From Bacillota bacterium (GTDB lineage Bacteria > Bacillota > Clostridia > Oscillospirales > Ruminococcaceae), in assembly GCA_023460535.1 (NCBI GenBank), contig JAEWPV010000016.1, positions 124,001 to 188,000 of the forward strand: a stretch of 64,000 bases of DNA. The letters run 5' to 3'. The notes under the pieces were generated by a model. It was not told where the DNA came from. It made no database searches and saw nothing but the letters and a program-made list of their open reading frames with translations. The position numbers and the translations under genes are program-made. Each line of letters starts with the position of its first letter. The first letter of the stretch is position 1. Positions 36,316 through 44,371 of this stretch are shown here, piece after piece.

Positions 36316-37173
36316 TCAGCTCTTTTTCGCAAAGGAGGGCAGCTTGGGGCTCTCGTTTGCGTACACGTCCGCGGGGGTTCCCTCGGTGCCCGGAACAAGC
36401 TTTGCCATGACCACAAACCGCTGATCTTTGTTTGTAACGCCATACTTGTAAGTACAGGTGGAAAGCGTCAAAATTTTATCGTCGGGCGTAATATCCACAT
36501 CAAAGTGGTGCTCGCTGCGCACCCCAGCCTCCGATATGATGTACATAAAGCCCTCGTCCGTGGGGTCGGGCTCGATGTAGTAAAAATCCACATCGGTGGT
36601 AAAGACAGCAAAAACCTGCCACAGCATCTCGTCCTCTTTGGTGGAAAACGAGATAAACTGGTGCTCCTTGGCAAACTCCAGGTCTTCATACTTTAACAGC
36701 TGAGAAAAGCGTTTACCGTTGTTACTGCCCCAAAGCTCAATGTTGTGACCGTAAATGACCGTGTTACGAGAAAGGCGTGTGCGGTCAGACAACGTGTTGC
36801 GGAAGTCGGCAAACAGAACACCAGCTTGATCAATTACTCCGTTATAATTATAACGTTCTTCAACAAGGTCGTTGTTCTCGGGATTGTATAGAACAGCGTC
36901 GTCGATGGTAGTTCCGGGGACAGTTAACCAACCCTTTGGGTCTCCCATTTTAAAAGATTGCGAAAGCTTTTCTGCAAGCTCGGCGCCGGGGGTAATCGGT
37001 TCGCCGTAGGGTGCTGCCTTTGGCTCCTCGGACGATGAGGAAACCACGGGCTGTGAGCTTTCCTCCTGCGAAGGCGGAATGGGGTTAGTTTGGCTGCAGG
37101 ATACGAGAAATAAGGCAGCAGCCAATACGGCAGCGGACAACAATAAAACCCGGTTAAATATCGACTTCTTCAT
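36316..37173 (-). CDS. Class B sortase with lipoprotein signal (sortase 1)
   Basis: A 285-residue sortase-fold cysteine transpeptidase. The catalytic triad is visible: His143 in YGHN, Cys240 in LSTCTY and Arg252 in QRFVV. The spacing and the long insertion between His and Cys fit class B. Unlike usual sortases it begins with a lipoprotein signal peptide (hydrophobic 9-22, lipobox LVSC with Cys26), then a Ser/Glu-rich linker, so it is predicted to be lipid-anchored. ATG 37173 has GGAGG 8 bases upstream. By family it joins NPxTG-type proteins to the cell wall. It is the first of three sortase genes in a row, each with its own terminator. Confidence 0.87.
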   Translation of the reverse strand: MKKSIFNRVLLLSAAVLAAALFLVSCSQTNPIPPSQEESSQPVVSSSSEEPKAAPYGEPITPGAELAEKLSQSFKMGDPKGWLTVPGTTIDDAVLYNPENNDLVEERYNYNGVIDQAGVLFADFRNTLSDRTRLSRNTVIYGHNIELWGSNNGKRFSQLLKYEDLEFAKEHQFISFSTKEDEMLWQVFAVFTTDVDFYYIEPDPTDEGFMYIISEAGVRSEHHFDVDITPDDKILTLSTCTYKYGVTNKDQRFVVMAKLVPGTEGTPADVYANESPKLPSFAKKS

Positions 37174-37490
37174 TTTAAGAACCTCCGACTCGAATAACTG
37201 ATAATGGCATTGATGGAACAACCATACGGAAAATAACAAAATTAAGCTACATGTTTACCCAGCGCGGTAAATCCTGTGCTAAAAAAACTGGACAAACCAG
37301 TAAGCTTGCTCATTATACCACACCATCTGTGGAAATGAACCGATAAAATATTAACAGATGTTTTTTAAATTATTACCATCAACAATACAGTGCATTCCAT
37401 AGTTGATTTTCATGCATCACAAATTAGGAAAATATTAACTAACAAAATCGGCGGCTTAAAATAAGCCGCCGATTGAATGATAAAGTACAA
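37174..37490. other. Intergenic region between sortases 1 and 2
   Basis: About 315 AT-rich bases. It holds the terminator of sortase 2 (37440-37474) and must contain the promoter of sortase 1, which I could not assign with confidence. No gene is seen. Confidence 0.4.
37440..37474 (-). terminator. Terminator of sortase 2
   Basis: A 13-bp stem (AATCGGCGGCTTA arms, 37446-37458 with 37462-37474), with TTTGTTAG on the minus-strand side. Confidence 0.75.
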
Positions 37491-38462
37491 TTACAGAACC
37501 TTCGTTACCACAACAAACCGTTGCTTTGCGCCGGTGTTGAGGTAGCGCGAGCAGGTAAAGAAGGTAACCAGCTTTTCGCCGGACGACACCGAGATGCCGG
37601 AGGAGAACAGGCTGCGCGCCTTAGCGCTTGCGGCAAGCGAGACGGGGTCTCCGTTGTAAATACAGGCGTTGTCGGTGTAAATGTTCGGCACATAGAATGC
37701 CGCAATGACCGCCAGCGTGAGATCCTCGCCGGGGATAGAAAGCGTGATGTACGGGTTTTGCGACGCAAATGCGGGGGAGGTGTAAGAAAGCAGCTGATCC
37801 ATCCGTCCGGCGCTGGTTACGTTGCCGATAAACGGATATGAGCCGGTACAGTTACCCCAGTTGTGCCCTGTTATTACCGTATTGCCCTGCATGCCCGCCT
37901 TGGAGGACAGCGAACCGGTATGAACCCAGATTGCGCCCGGCTTTTTGCCTTGCGCGCCGCTTTGCTGCTTGAATTCATACGAAGTGCCGCGCATAACGGG
38001 GTAGTTGATGTTGGTACCGGGGATGCGTAAAAACGCCACGGTATCGGGGTTGGATGCCTTCCAATTGGCTAGGTTCTCCTGCCCGTTGCCCGAAACAACC
38101 GGTGTACCGTACGAAATTGCCGTGCGGGAGCCTCCGCCCGATGCTGCCGGTTTCGACCGCTCTGCTATTAACTCCTGCTCCGCTTTTAAGGCGGTCTCGG
38201 TCATGGAAATGCCCTCGGCAAATTCAAGGGCAGGCAGGGTAAGCCGTGCGCTTTTGGAAAGGATATAATCATTTTGTTTAAAAACGGGGAAAGGTAGCGT
38301 ATCGGCGACGTTATAAACGCAACCGCCGTCAGTACCCTTGGCGGATAGCGTTCCCCACAGGGCGCTGTCTCCAACTATTCCCGCTATCAGCAGAATACAA
38401 AGTACGACGCTAAGCCGCGCGGGTTGCGTCCATCGTTTGGCAAGCTGTTTTATTTGATTCAC
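37491..38462 (-). CDS. Class B sortase, membrane-anchored (sortase 2)
   Basis: A 323-residue sortase. One N-terminal membrane segment (about residues 16-37) with a basic cytoplasmic start gives the usual N-in anchor. The triad is His200 in TGHNWGN, Cys304 in FFTCSRY and Arg315 in QRFVVV. A linker of about 80 residues precedes the catalytic domain. The start is GTG 38462, placed 8 bases after GGAGG; the longer open frame to 38669 lacks a ribosome site. The conventional anchor contrasts with the lipoprotein signals of its two neighbours. Confidence 0.87.
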   Translation of the reverse strand: MNQIKQLAKRWTQPARLSVVLCILLIAGIVGDSALWGTLSAKGTDGGCVYNVADTLPFPVFKQNDYILSKSARLTLPALEFAEGISMTETALKAEQELIAERSKPAASGGGSRTAISYGTPVVSGNGQENLANWKASNPDTVAFLRIPGTNINYPVMRGTSYEFKQQSGAQGKKPGAIWVHTGSLSSKAGMQGNTVITGHNWGNCTGSYPFIGNVTSAGRMDQLLSYTSPAFASQNPYITLSIPGEDLTLAVIAAFYVPNIYTDNACIYNGDPVSLAASAKARSLFSSGISVSSGEKLVTFFTCSRYLNTGAKQRFVVVTKVL

Positions 38463-38852
38463 AGTCAGTTCCTCCGGGAAGTATGTAGAATAATTGACGG
38501 TATGTATCCCATGCGGCGTGCGGTGAATAACCGTGTAGAGCAAAGCTTCATACCGCCACCCGTGCAAATGCGTTACATGCCGCTTAAAAACAAGGCTGTA
38601 TTTATGCAGTCGAATGCCGACGGCAACCCTAGCTGTTTGTATGAAAGGGTATCGGCGCATGCACAACAAGTAAATTATAGCATAAAGGGATGCAACACTT
38701 CAATTAAAATGTATAGAATATGGAAATCTATTTTCCGGCTTAGAATAACGTGTACTCAATTGGATATTGTAGCAGATTACAAAACGACAAAAACAGTCGG
38801 TATAACGCAAAAAAACCCGTCCGCTAACACGGACGGGCTAAAAAGCAAGAGA
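38463..38852. other. Intergenic region between sortases 2 and 3
   Basis: About 390 bases, AT-rich in the right half, containing the terminator of sortase 3 (38808-38837). The promoter of sortase 2 must be here but is not obvious. No gene is supported. Confidence 0.4.
38808..38837 (-). terminator. Terminator of sortase 3
   Basis: CCCGTCCG (38816-38823) pairs with CGGACGGG (38830-38837) and the minus strand continues TTTTTTTGC. Confidence 0.85.
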
Positions 38853-39815
38853 TTATAGCTTGTGGGTCTTCATGGTCCATTTGGGGTCGAGGTTGCCGGT
38901 ATTCTTGGTAACAGTAACGGCATCCTTATCGGTCTCACCATCGCGCAGCTCGCGTGCCAAAACGGCAAAACGCTGAATGTTAAAGCCGTCGCCCTGCGTT
39001 ACGCTCTTGGGGTATTTGCGCGAGCAGGTAATTAAGGTAATGATGTTATCCTCGGTGCTTACCTTGGTGTCGTATTTATACAACGTACGTGCCTGTGCAT
39101 CCTCCAGCAGCTTTTTATACATATCGTCATCGGGGTTGGGAGCAATGTAGTTGGAGCAGAAAGCGTTGAAATACACGATGCTGAATACCTTGTACGCCTT
39201 GGTTGTGTCACCGGTGCTTAGGTAAATGTAGGGGTTATTCTTTGCGAAGTTTTCATCGGTGTACGACTTAAGCTGTGCAAACATCACGTCGTATTCCTTG
39301 TCGTTACCGATGCGGAACGGCTCAACGATGTTGGTCCAGTTATGACCATACAGCAGCATGTTGCGCGATACCTCACCGGCAGCGGGAACATGTACCTTTG
39401 CGTCGTAGTAGATAGCGCCGATGTATGCCTTGGAACCTCCCAACAGGGAAGCAACCGACTTGTCCATCTTGGCGGTATCAAGCACGCTCTTTTTGCCGTC
39501 GATGTCTTTGGTTTCGTACTTAAAGTTATCTTCTACAGACTGCAGCACAGGGTAGTCGATATTTGTGTTGGGGATTGTGAGCCACGATACGGTCTCGGGG
39601 TTAGTGGTTTTTGCCGTTTCAAGTTTTTTGGCAACGTCTTCGCTAATCTTATCAGACGCAACCTCTTCTGACGACGGATTGGGCTGAGAAGAAGAGGACG
39701 GAGCATCCGACGATTCCTCAACAGGCTGATCGCCGCCGCACGCGGCAAGAGAGAACAGCATCATGGCGCAAAGCAACAGCGCGAGCGCGTGTTTGCCATA
39801 CTTTTTTAACATCAT
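38853..39815 (-). CDS. Class B sortase with lipoprotein signal (sortase 3)
   Basis: A 320-residue sortase with a clear lipoprotein signal: hydrophobic residues 9-22 and lipobox LAAC with Cys26, followed by GGDQ and a Ser/Glu/Pro linker. The triad is His158 in YGHNW, Cys264 in LITCSRKY and Arg282 in QRFAVL. Class B features are present, including a long segment between His and Cys. The start is taken as ATG 39815 because GGAGGT lies 10 bases upstream; the next codon is also ATG. It should be lipid-anchored on the outer membrane face. It may serve other NPxTG proteins or the same one as sortase 1. Confidence 0.87.
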   Translation of the reverse strand: MMLKKYGKHALALLLCAMMLFSLAACGGDQPVEESSDAPSSSSQPNPSSEEVASDKISEDVAKKLETAKTTNPETVSWLTIPNTNIDYPVLQSVEDNFKYETKDIDGKKSVLDTAKMDKSVASLLGGSKAYIGAIYYDAKVHVPAAGEVSRNMLLYGHNWTNIVEPFRIGNDKEYDVMFAQLKSYTDENFAKNNPYIYLSTGDTTKAYKVFSIVYFNAFCSNYIAPNPDDDMYKKLLEDAQARTLYKYDTKVSTEDNIITLITCSRKYPKSVTQGDGFNIQRFAVLARELRDGETDKDAVTVTKNTGNLDPKWTMKTHKL

Positions 39816-40530
39816 AGTTTGATATACCTCCATTAAATAAAACTACCATAACAATAAGTGTCATAATCAAAACGATTTACTGCGGCAAGGAAAAACTTTT
39901 TCCATAAATGCATTTGGATGATAGCCAAAGTACCCCTGCGCGCCGCTAGAGATAATAATATAATAATGCCGCGTAAAAAGCAACCATAAATTCCGTGAAA
40001 AAGCGGCGTGTTTTCAAATTATTAACAATTTGCTTTTCTTTCAAAACAGCAAAGGAAAAAGACCGATCTTAAAAAGACCGGTCTTTTTCGGGGATAGAGA
40101 CATACATAGCATGGGAAAAGGATGAAGTAGTAGTAATCATATTAAATGGAGCAACACTGATATGATACCACAGCAATCCATAAAACTCAACACTATTTTG
40201 ATAAAATGTTGAAAAATATTATCAAATCAAACAATCAATATGCAAAACTGTGCTCGCAAAGACATATCTCAACTGTGACAATTCGGTTTTATGCAGGACA
40301 GATATAGGCGAAATGATTGATGCAAACCGTTCTATCAAAAACATTTCAAACGAAAAACATGGCCGTCTTATCCGCTTGCACTTATGAAACAGAGAAAACG
40401 CATCCCCGCTTGTTGCCGGCGCACGATAACTTGGTTTTACCCTGTTCTTGAACGGGTTGTCGGGTCATATAATCTAGTACAAACCGTCATAAAATCACGG
40501 TATCAACATAAGGGGGATGGGCACTGGATT
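39816..40530. other. Large divergent intergenic region with orphan terminator
   Basis: About 715 AT-rich bases between the divergent sortase 3 and DUF4830 genes. Neither gene ends here, yet a terminator-like hairpin is present at 40056-40088, so a small transcript is possible. No convincing ORF was found; the frame open upstream of 40531 lacks a ribosome site. Confidence 0.4.
40056..40088. terminator. Orphan terminator-like hairpin
   Basis: AAAAAGACCG (40056-40065) pairs with CGGTCTTTTT (40079-40088); TTTTTC follows on both strands. It lies between two genes that both read away from it. Confidence 0.65.
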
Positions 40531-41307
40531 ATGTTTATTATGTCGATGAAACTGGAAAAGCGCAAGATGCTCATGATAGGCGTAGTTGTTGTCGGGCTGG
40601 TGTTGCTTAGCATCGGGCTATGGAGCATTTTTTCCGGCAAAGGTGGTGACAACAAAAAAGCAAATAGGGGCAGCTTTGACGCCGCAAACAACGCGCAGCG
40701 TGTTACCTTTTTAGAAAACTTCGGGTGGGATGTGAGCGATGAGCCGATTGAGGTGTGCGAGATTATTCTGCCCGAAAACTTTGACGAGGTGTACAAACGC
40801 TACAACGAGCTGCAAAAGACTCAGGGACTCAATCTCGAAAAATACAAAGGCCGTCGTGCAAAGCGCTGGACGTATCAGGTGCTGAACTATCCGTCTGACG
40901 ATGAGGTTCACGCAAATGTCATTGTGTGCGATGATAAAATTATTGCGGGTGACATCTGCTCGGTTGCCCTAGGCGGATTTATACACGGATTTTCTCCCGA
41001 TGAGATTGGCGCCTTCTCCGAGCAGGGGCTGTTGGCATCCGACCTGCCCACCGAGCTAAACGGAATTGAGAGAAGAGACCCCATTTTGAGCGGGCAGGAA
41101 GAGTCTGAAGAACCGCAAAACAACGACAATCAGGGAAACACCGGTGAAGCCCAAGGGGAAGACAGTAAGGATAATATTCAAAACAAAGACAACGCCGACA
41201 ACAAGGACACCGCCGAACTGATTGATGACATCGAACAACAGACACGCGCGGAGATTGAAAACGCGTTGGAGATGCTGATTCAAGCGGCAGAGGACAAGAA
41301 AAGCTGA
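40531..41307 (+). CDS. DUF4830-like membrane-anchored protein
   Basis: A 258-residue protein: a short basic N-terminus, one membrane segment (about residues 14-33), and an outside domain resembling DUF4830. That domain covers QRVTFLENFGWDVSDEPIEVCEIILPENFDEVYKRYNELQ through the YKGRRAKRWTYQVLNYPSD segment and GGFIHGFSPDE. The last 80 residues are rich in Asp, Asn, Gln and Glu and look disordered or coiled. Function unknown. ATG 40531 follows AGGGGG by about 14 bases; ATG 40540 is another option. It reads away from the sortases and precedes the pseudouridine synthase gene by 98 bases. Confidence 0.72.
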   Translation: MFIMSMKLEKRKMLMIGVVVVGLVLLSIGLWSIFSGKGGDNKKANRGSFDAANNAQRVTFLENFGWDVSDEPIEVCEIILPENFDEVYKRYNELQKTQGLNLEKYKGRRAKRWTYQVLNYPSDDEVHANVIVCDDKIIAGDICSVALGGFIHGFSPDEIGAFSEQGLLASDLPTELNGIERRDPILSGQEESEEPQNNDNQGNTGEAQGEDSKDNIQNKDNADNKDTAELIDDIEQQTRAEIENALEMLIQAAEDKKS

Positions 41308-41405
41308 TAGCGGCATATGACCAGTGCGCAAACAGTCCCCATTCCACCTCCTAATGTGCTATACTATTTATATAGTACGGTATAATACGATATTGGGGTG
41401 TTGAA

Positions 41406-42131
41406 ATGTCGATGCAGCGGCTGGATAAACTGATAGCGGGACAGCTGAATCTGTCCAGAGCCGACGCCAAGAAACTGATAGCGTCGGGCAGGGTAACCGT
41501 AAACGGTGCGATTGTGCGCGATCCGGAGCATAAGGCAAACCCAGACACAGACCGGCTTGCCGCAAACAATACCCCGCTGACATACAAAAAAACCATCTAT
41601 CTCATGCTCAACAAGCCGGCGGGGGTAGTCAGCGCCACCCGTGACGGGAGACAAAAAACAGTGCTTGACCTTGTTCCCGCGCCCCTTGCGCGCAAGGGGC
41701 TGTTTCCTGCCGGACGGTTGGACAAGGATACCGTGGGTTTTGTGCTGCTGACCGACGACGGCGTGCTCGCGCATCGGATGCTTTCGCCCAAAAACCATGT
41801 GCCAAAAACCTATCTTTGCGCATTGGATGTGCTGCCCGATGAGGAGGGCTTTAGACAGCTTTCACAGGGCGTAGACATCGGCGATGCCGTGTGCCGTCCG
41901 GCACGGGTGCGCACGGTGCAAACCGAGCGCCCGAATACCGTTGAAGTAATTATAACTGAAGGGATGTATCATCAAATCAAGCGGATGTTTGCCGCCGTGG
42001 GAAGCGAGGTGCTTTACTTAAAGAGAACAGCCATTGGTGCCCTGCCACTGGATGAAAACCTGCCCGAAGGGGAATGTAAAGAAATATTCCACAAAGATGT
42101 TGAGAAACTTTTGACACGAAAAATCCCATAA
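41406..42131 (+). CDS. Pseudouridine synthase, RsuA/RluB/RluF family
   Basis: A 241-residue enzyme that isomerises uridine in rRNA. An N-terminal S4 RNA-binding domain (QRLDKLIAGQLNLSRADAKKLIASGRVTVNG) is followed by the catalytic domain: LMLNKPAGVVSAT, the catalytic Asp in GRLDKDTVGF, and GMYHQIKRMFAAVG. Family members modify 16S or 23S rRNA at a single position; which one cannot be told. The motif ends in GF rather than the common GL, a mild change. The ATG has only a weak ribosome site (GGGGTG). Confidence 0.92.
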   Translation: MSMQRLDKLIAGQLNLSRADAKKLIASGRVTVNGAIVRDPEHKANPDTDRLAANNTPLTYKKTIYLMLNKPAGVVSATRDGRQKTVLDLVPAPLARKGLFPAGRLDKDTVGFVLLTDDGVLAHRMLSPKNHVPKTYLCALDVLPDEEGFRQLSQGVDIGDAVCRPARVRTVQTERPNTVEVIITEGMYHQIKRMFAAVGSEVLYLKRTAIGALPLDENLPEGECKEIFHKDVEKLLTRKIP

Positions 42132-42244
42132 AGCATTGAAAACATGAGAAAATATTAATTATTAGTTAATTTTCATAAACCATGAAAATTAAGTTTGGAT
42201 ATTAAGCAACTGTTCAGCCACCACCTTTTTTGGTATAGTAAGTA

Positions 42245-42274
42245 TTGTAAGCAATAGGGTATATTCAGTATACT
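42245..42274 (+). promoter_or_regulatory. Candidate promoter of the msmX-like gene
   Basis: TTGTAA (42245-42250), 18 bp, TATACT (42269-42274). A small palindrome, GTATATTCAGTATAC, covers the -10 element and could be a regulator site. Confidence 0.45.
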
Positions 42275-42299
42275 TCTAATATAAAACAGGAGGTCCGTT

Positions 42300-43424
42300 A
42301 TGGCTAGTGTTACCCTTAAGAACATCTACAAAAGATATCCCGGTGGGGTTACTGCAGTTTCCGATTTTAATCTCGACATTCAGGACAAGGAGTTTGTAAT
42401 CCTTGTTGGTCCTTCCGGCTGCGGTAAGTCTACAACCCTTCGTATGATCGCAGGTCTTGAGGAGATCTCGGACGGCGAGCTGCACATTGGCGACAGACTG
42501 GTAAACGACGTTGCCCCTAAGGATCGCGACATTGCGATGGTATTCCAGAACTATGCTCTCTATCCTCATATGACGGTTTACGAGAACATGGCATTCGGCT
42601 TAAAGCTTAGAAAAACCCCCAAGGATGAGATTAAGCGCCGCGTAGACGAGGCTGCCCGCATCCTTGATATCGAGCATCTGCTTGATAGAAAGCCTAAGGC
42701 GCTTTCCGGCGGTCAGCGTCAGCGTGTTGCCCTCGGTCGTGCGATCGTTCGTGAGCCGAAGGTATTCCTGCTTGATGAGCCGCTCTCCAACCTCGACGCA
42801 AAGCTGCGTGCACAGATGAGAACCGAGCTTTCTAAGCTCCACATCCGTTTGGGCACAACCTTTATCTACGTTACACATGACCAGACCGAGGCGATGACGA
42901 TGGGTGACCGCATTGTTGTTATGAAGGACGGCTTCATTCAGCAGGTTGACACCCCGCAGAACCTGTATGATAGACCTGTAAACATGTTTGTTGCAGGATT
43001 CATGGGCTCCCCCCAGATGAACTTCATTGATGCAACGCTCGTTCAGAAGGACGGCAAGTTTGCTGTTGAGTTCGGCACCGAAGAGAGCAAGTATGTTGTC
43101 GAAGTTCCCGAGTCCAAGGGTAAGCCCGACAACTTTGCCGAGTATGTTGGCAAAGAGGTTGTTCTGGGTATCCGTCCCGAGAACATCCACGACGAAGAGA
43201 TGTTCCTTTCCGCTGCCAAAACCGGCGTAATCGAGTGCAATGTCGAGGTTACCGAGTTGATGGGCGCCGAGACCTACCTGTACCTCAACTGCGTTGGAAA
43301 CAACCTGATTGCCAGAGTATCTCCGCGCTGCACCGCAAGAACCGGCGATGTAATCAAGGTTGCTATGGATGTGAACAAGATGCACCTGTTTGACAAAGAG
43401 ACCGAGGAGTGCATCCTGAGCTAA
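42300..43424 (+). CDS. msmX: Multi-sugar ABC transporter ATPase (MsmX/UgpC type)
   Basis: A 374-residue ATPase of the carbohydrate-importer class. Walker A is GPSGCGKST (residues 37-45), signature LSGGQRQR near 135, Walker B FLLDEPLSNLD near 157 and the switch His in VTHDQTEA. The C-terminal 140 residues form the MalK-like OB domain (VVLGIRPENIHDEEMF). Narrow codon choice suggests strong expression. It stands alone with an AGGAGGT ribosome site and its own terminator, as shared MsmX-type ATPases do. It is the likely energy source for the permeases at 27.3-29.1 kb and for the importer starting at 62.9 kb. Confidence 0.92.
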   Translation: MASVTLKNIYKRYPGGVTAVSDFNLDIQDKEFVILVGPSGCGKSTTLRMIAGLEEISDGELHIGDRLVNDVAPKDRDIAMVFQNYALYPHMTVYENMAFGLKLRKTPKDEIKRRVDEAARILDIEHLLDRKPKALSGGQRQRVALGRAIVREPKVFLLDEPLSNLDAKLRAQMRTELSKLHIRLGTTFIYVTHDQTEAMTMGDRIVVMKDGFIQQVDTPQNLYDRPVNMFVAGFMGSPQMNFIDATLVQKDGKFAVEFGTEESKYVVEVPESKGKPDNFAEYVGKEVVLGIRPENIHDEEMFLSAAKTGVIECNVEVTELMGAETYLYLNCVGNNLIARVSPRCTARTGDVIKVAMDVNKMHLFDKETEECILS

Positions 43425-43448
43425 TCCCAACCTGTACCACGATAAGCT

Positions 43449-43482
43449 AAGAGGCGTAACAACTGTGTTACGCCTCTTTTTG
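43449..43482 (+). terminator. Rho-independent terminator
   Basis: A 13-bp stem (AAGAGGCGTAACA, 43449-43461 with 43466-43478) ending in TTTTT. Confidence 0.92.
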
Positions 43483-43517
43483 CGTGTAAAAGCCGTGCGT
43501 GCTCCTATAGAATGCGC

Positions 43518-44066
43518 TTAAGAGCAAGCTGCGGGGTCAAACAGTATCATAACCAGTGAGGCATGGGCAATATCTGCCGTGGTGCTGCTGTTTACAAGTG
43601 CCAGGGTCTGCTTGGTGTCCTTTTGCAGGCTTACCACCGTCAGCGCGGTGAGTGACATCTCCGCGCCGACTTGGTAGGCGCTTTGTGCGGACGCACTGCC
43701 CCCCGATACCGCAGCGCCGTTTATCCTGAGCTCAAGCGACGCCGTAGTGCCGAGCAGAGGGGAGACACATGCGCAAAACCATAACAATGCCAGGCACGCA
43801 TTGCCGGCGGGTAGTATTACCGTGCCGTCGCTATGCAAAACTGCATTGCCTGCTGTGGAGGAGATGTGCTCAAACAAAACCGGCAACCCCTTCTTCACGT
43901 CCGTTTGCAGGTCGGTTTGCAGGCAGTGAACAATACCGCTTACATTGAAACAACCAGTCTTTGAAAGCCCAGACAGCTCGGGAGGAATCGGCCTTTTTAA
44001 ACCGCTTTCTGCAATCCGGGACAAGTACTCCTCCGCCGAACGGTCGGAATGTGCCTGATTATCCAT
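43518..44066 (-). CDS. Surface/spore-coat-like protein with BclA-type jelly-roll domain
   Basis: A 182-residue protein without a signal peptide. The N-terminal 50 residues are hydrophilic. From about residue 60 to the end it reads as a chain of beta strands rich in Ala, Val, Ser and Thr (AVLHSDGTVILPAGNACLALLWFCACV, LELRINGAAVSGGSA, EMSLTALTVVSL, QTLALVNSST, ASLVMILF). That resembles the TNF/C1q-like C-terminal domain of exosporium proteins such as BclA, which trimerise. This assignment is by pattern and is moderate. ATG 44066 has AGGGGG 7 bases upstream. Its mRNA leader would carry the two cloverleaf-like modules at 44094-44264. Confidence 0.5.
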   Translation of the reverse strand: MDNQAHSDRSAEEYLSRIAESGLKRPIPPELSGLSKTGCFNVSGIVHCLQTDLQTDVKKGLPVLFEHISSTAGNAVLHSDGTVILPAGNACLALLWFCACVSPLLGTTASLELRINGAAVSGGSASAQSAYQVGAEMSLTALTVVSLQKDTKQTLALVNSSTTADIAHASLVMILFDPAACS

Positions 44067-44093
44067 CACATGACCCCCTGTAACAATTGCTTC

Positions 44094-44181
44094 TATACTC
44101 CACAAACTTCAAAACGAACTCGTTTTGAAGCGCACGGAAACCGTGCGGCGCCCACAAATGTGGCGGTTTGTGGAGTCTATA
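44094..44181. repeat. Cloverleaf-like palindromic module M1
   Basis: An 88-base module. An 11-bp outer stem (ACTCCACAAAC 44097-44107 with GTTTGTGGAGT 44166-44176) encloses three hairpins in a row: A, CTTCAAAACG (44107-44116) with its complement ending at 44130; B, CGCACGG (44131-44137) with 44141-44147; C, CCACA (44152-44156) with TGTGG (44159-44163). TATA lies at both outer ends. It fills nearly all the sequence with no spare bases between arms. Confidence 0.8.
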
Positions 44182-44264
44182 GTAAATAAACACGCTATCA
44201 GGCGTGCGGCAGGTAGTACCTGCCGCTTGAAAACAAGGACTGTTTTCAAGTTTGTTGACTATAT
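44177..44264. repeat. Cloverleaf-like palindromic module M2, inverted relative of M1
   Basis: An 86-88-base module abutting M1. The outer stem (44178-44191 with 44250-44263) has 14 positions, one mismatch and one wobble. Inside: D, CACGC (44191-44195) with GCGTG (44202-44206); E, GCGGCAGGTA (44206-44215) with 44217-44226; F, CTTGAAAACA (44226-44235) with 44241-44250. Read on the opposite strand, M2 aligns with M1 (shared TATAG, TC.ACAAACTT, AAAAC and AAGCG blocks), and hairpin F versus A differs by paired changes that keep pairing. Confidence 0.8.
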
Positions 44265-44291
44265 AACGATTGTATGCGCTACCCTGCGGCT

Positions 44292-44320
44292 GTTTTACAA
44301 AAAACGAAAAATACAGTCAA
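44292..44320 (-). promoter_or_regulatory. Weak candidate promoter upstream of M2
   Basis: On the minus strand TTGACT (44315-44320), 17 bp, TAAAAC (44292-44297). If used, its transcript would begin with M2 and M1 and continue into the BclA-like gene. The -35 overlaps the tail of the hemerythrin terminator. Confidence 0.35.
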
Positions 44321-44350
44321 AAATGCCCCTGCTACCCAAAGCAGGGGCAT
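44318..44350 (-). terminator. Terminator of the bacteriohemerythrin gene
   Basis: A perfect 10-bp stem (ATGCCCCTGC 44323-44332 with 44341-44350), with the minus strand running into TTTTTGACTG. Confidence 0.85.
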
Positions 44351-44371
44351 CCATTATGGCGATTTATGTTT

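Noticed and set aside
44094..44264. tRNA genes
   Set aside because: The three-hairpin layout looks like a cloverleaf, but arm lengths, loop sequences (no TTCRA), and the lack of an acceptor CCA-type end rule out tRNA.
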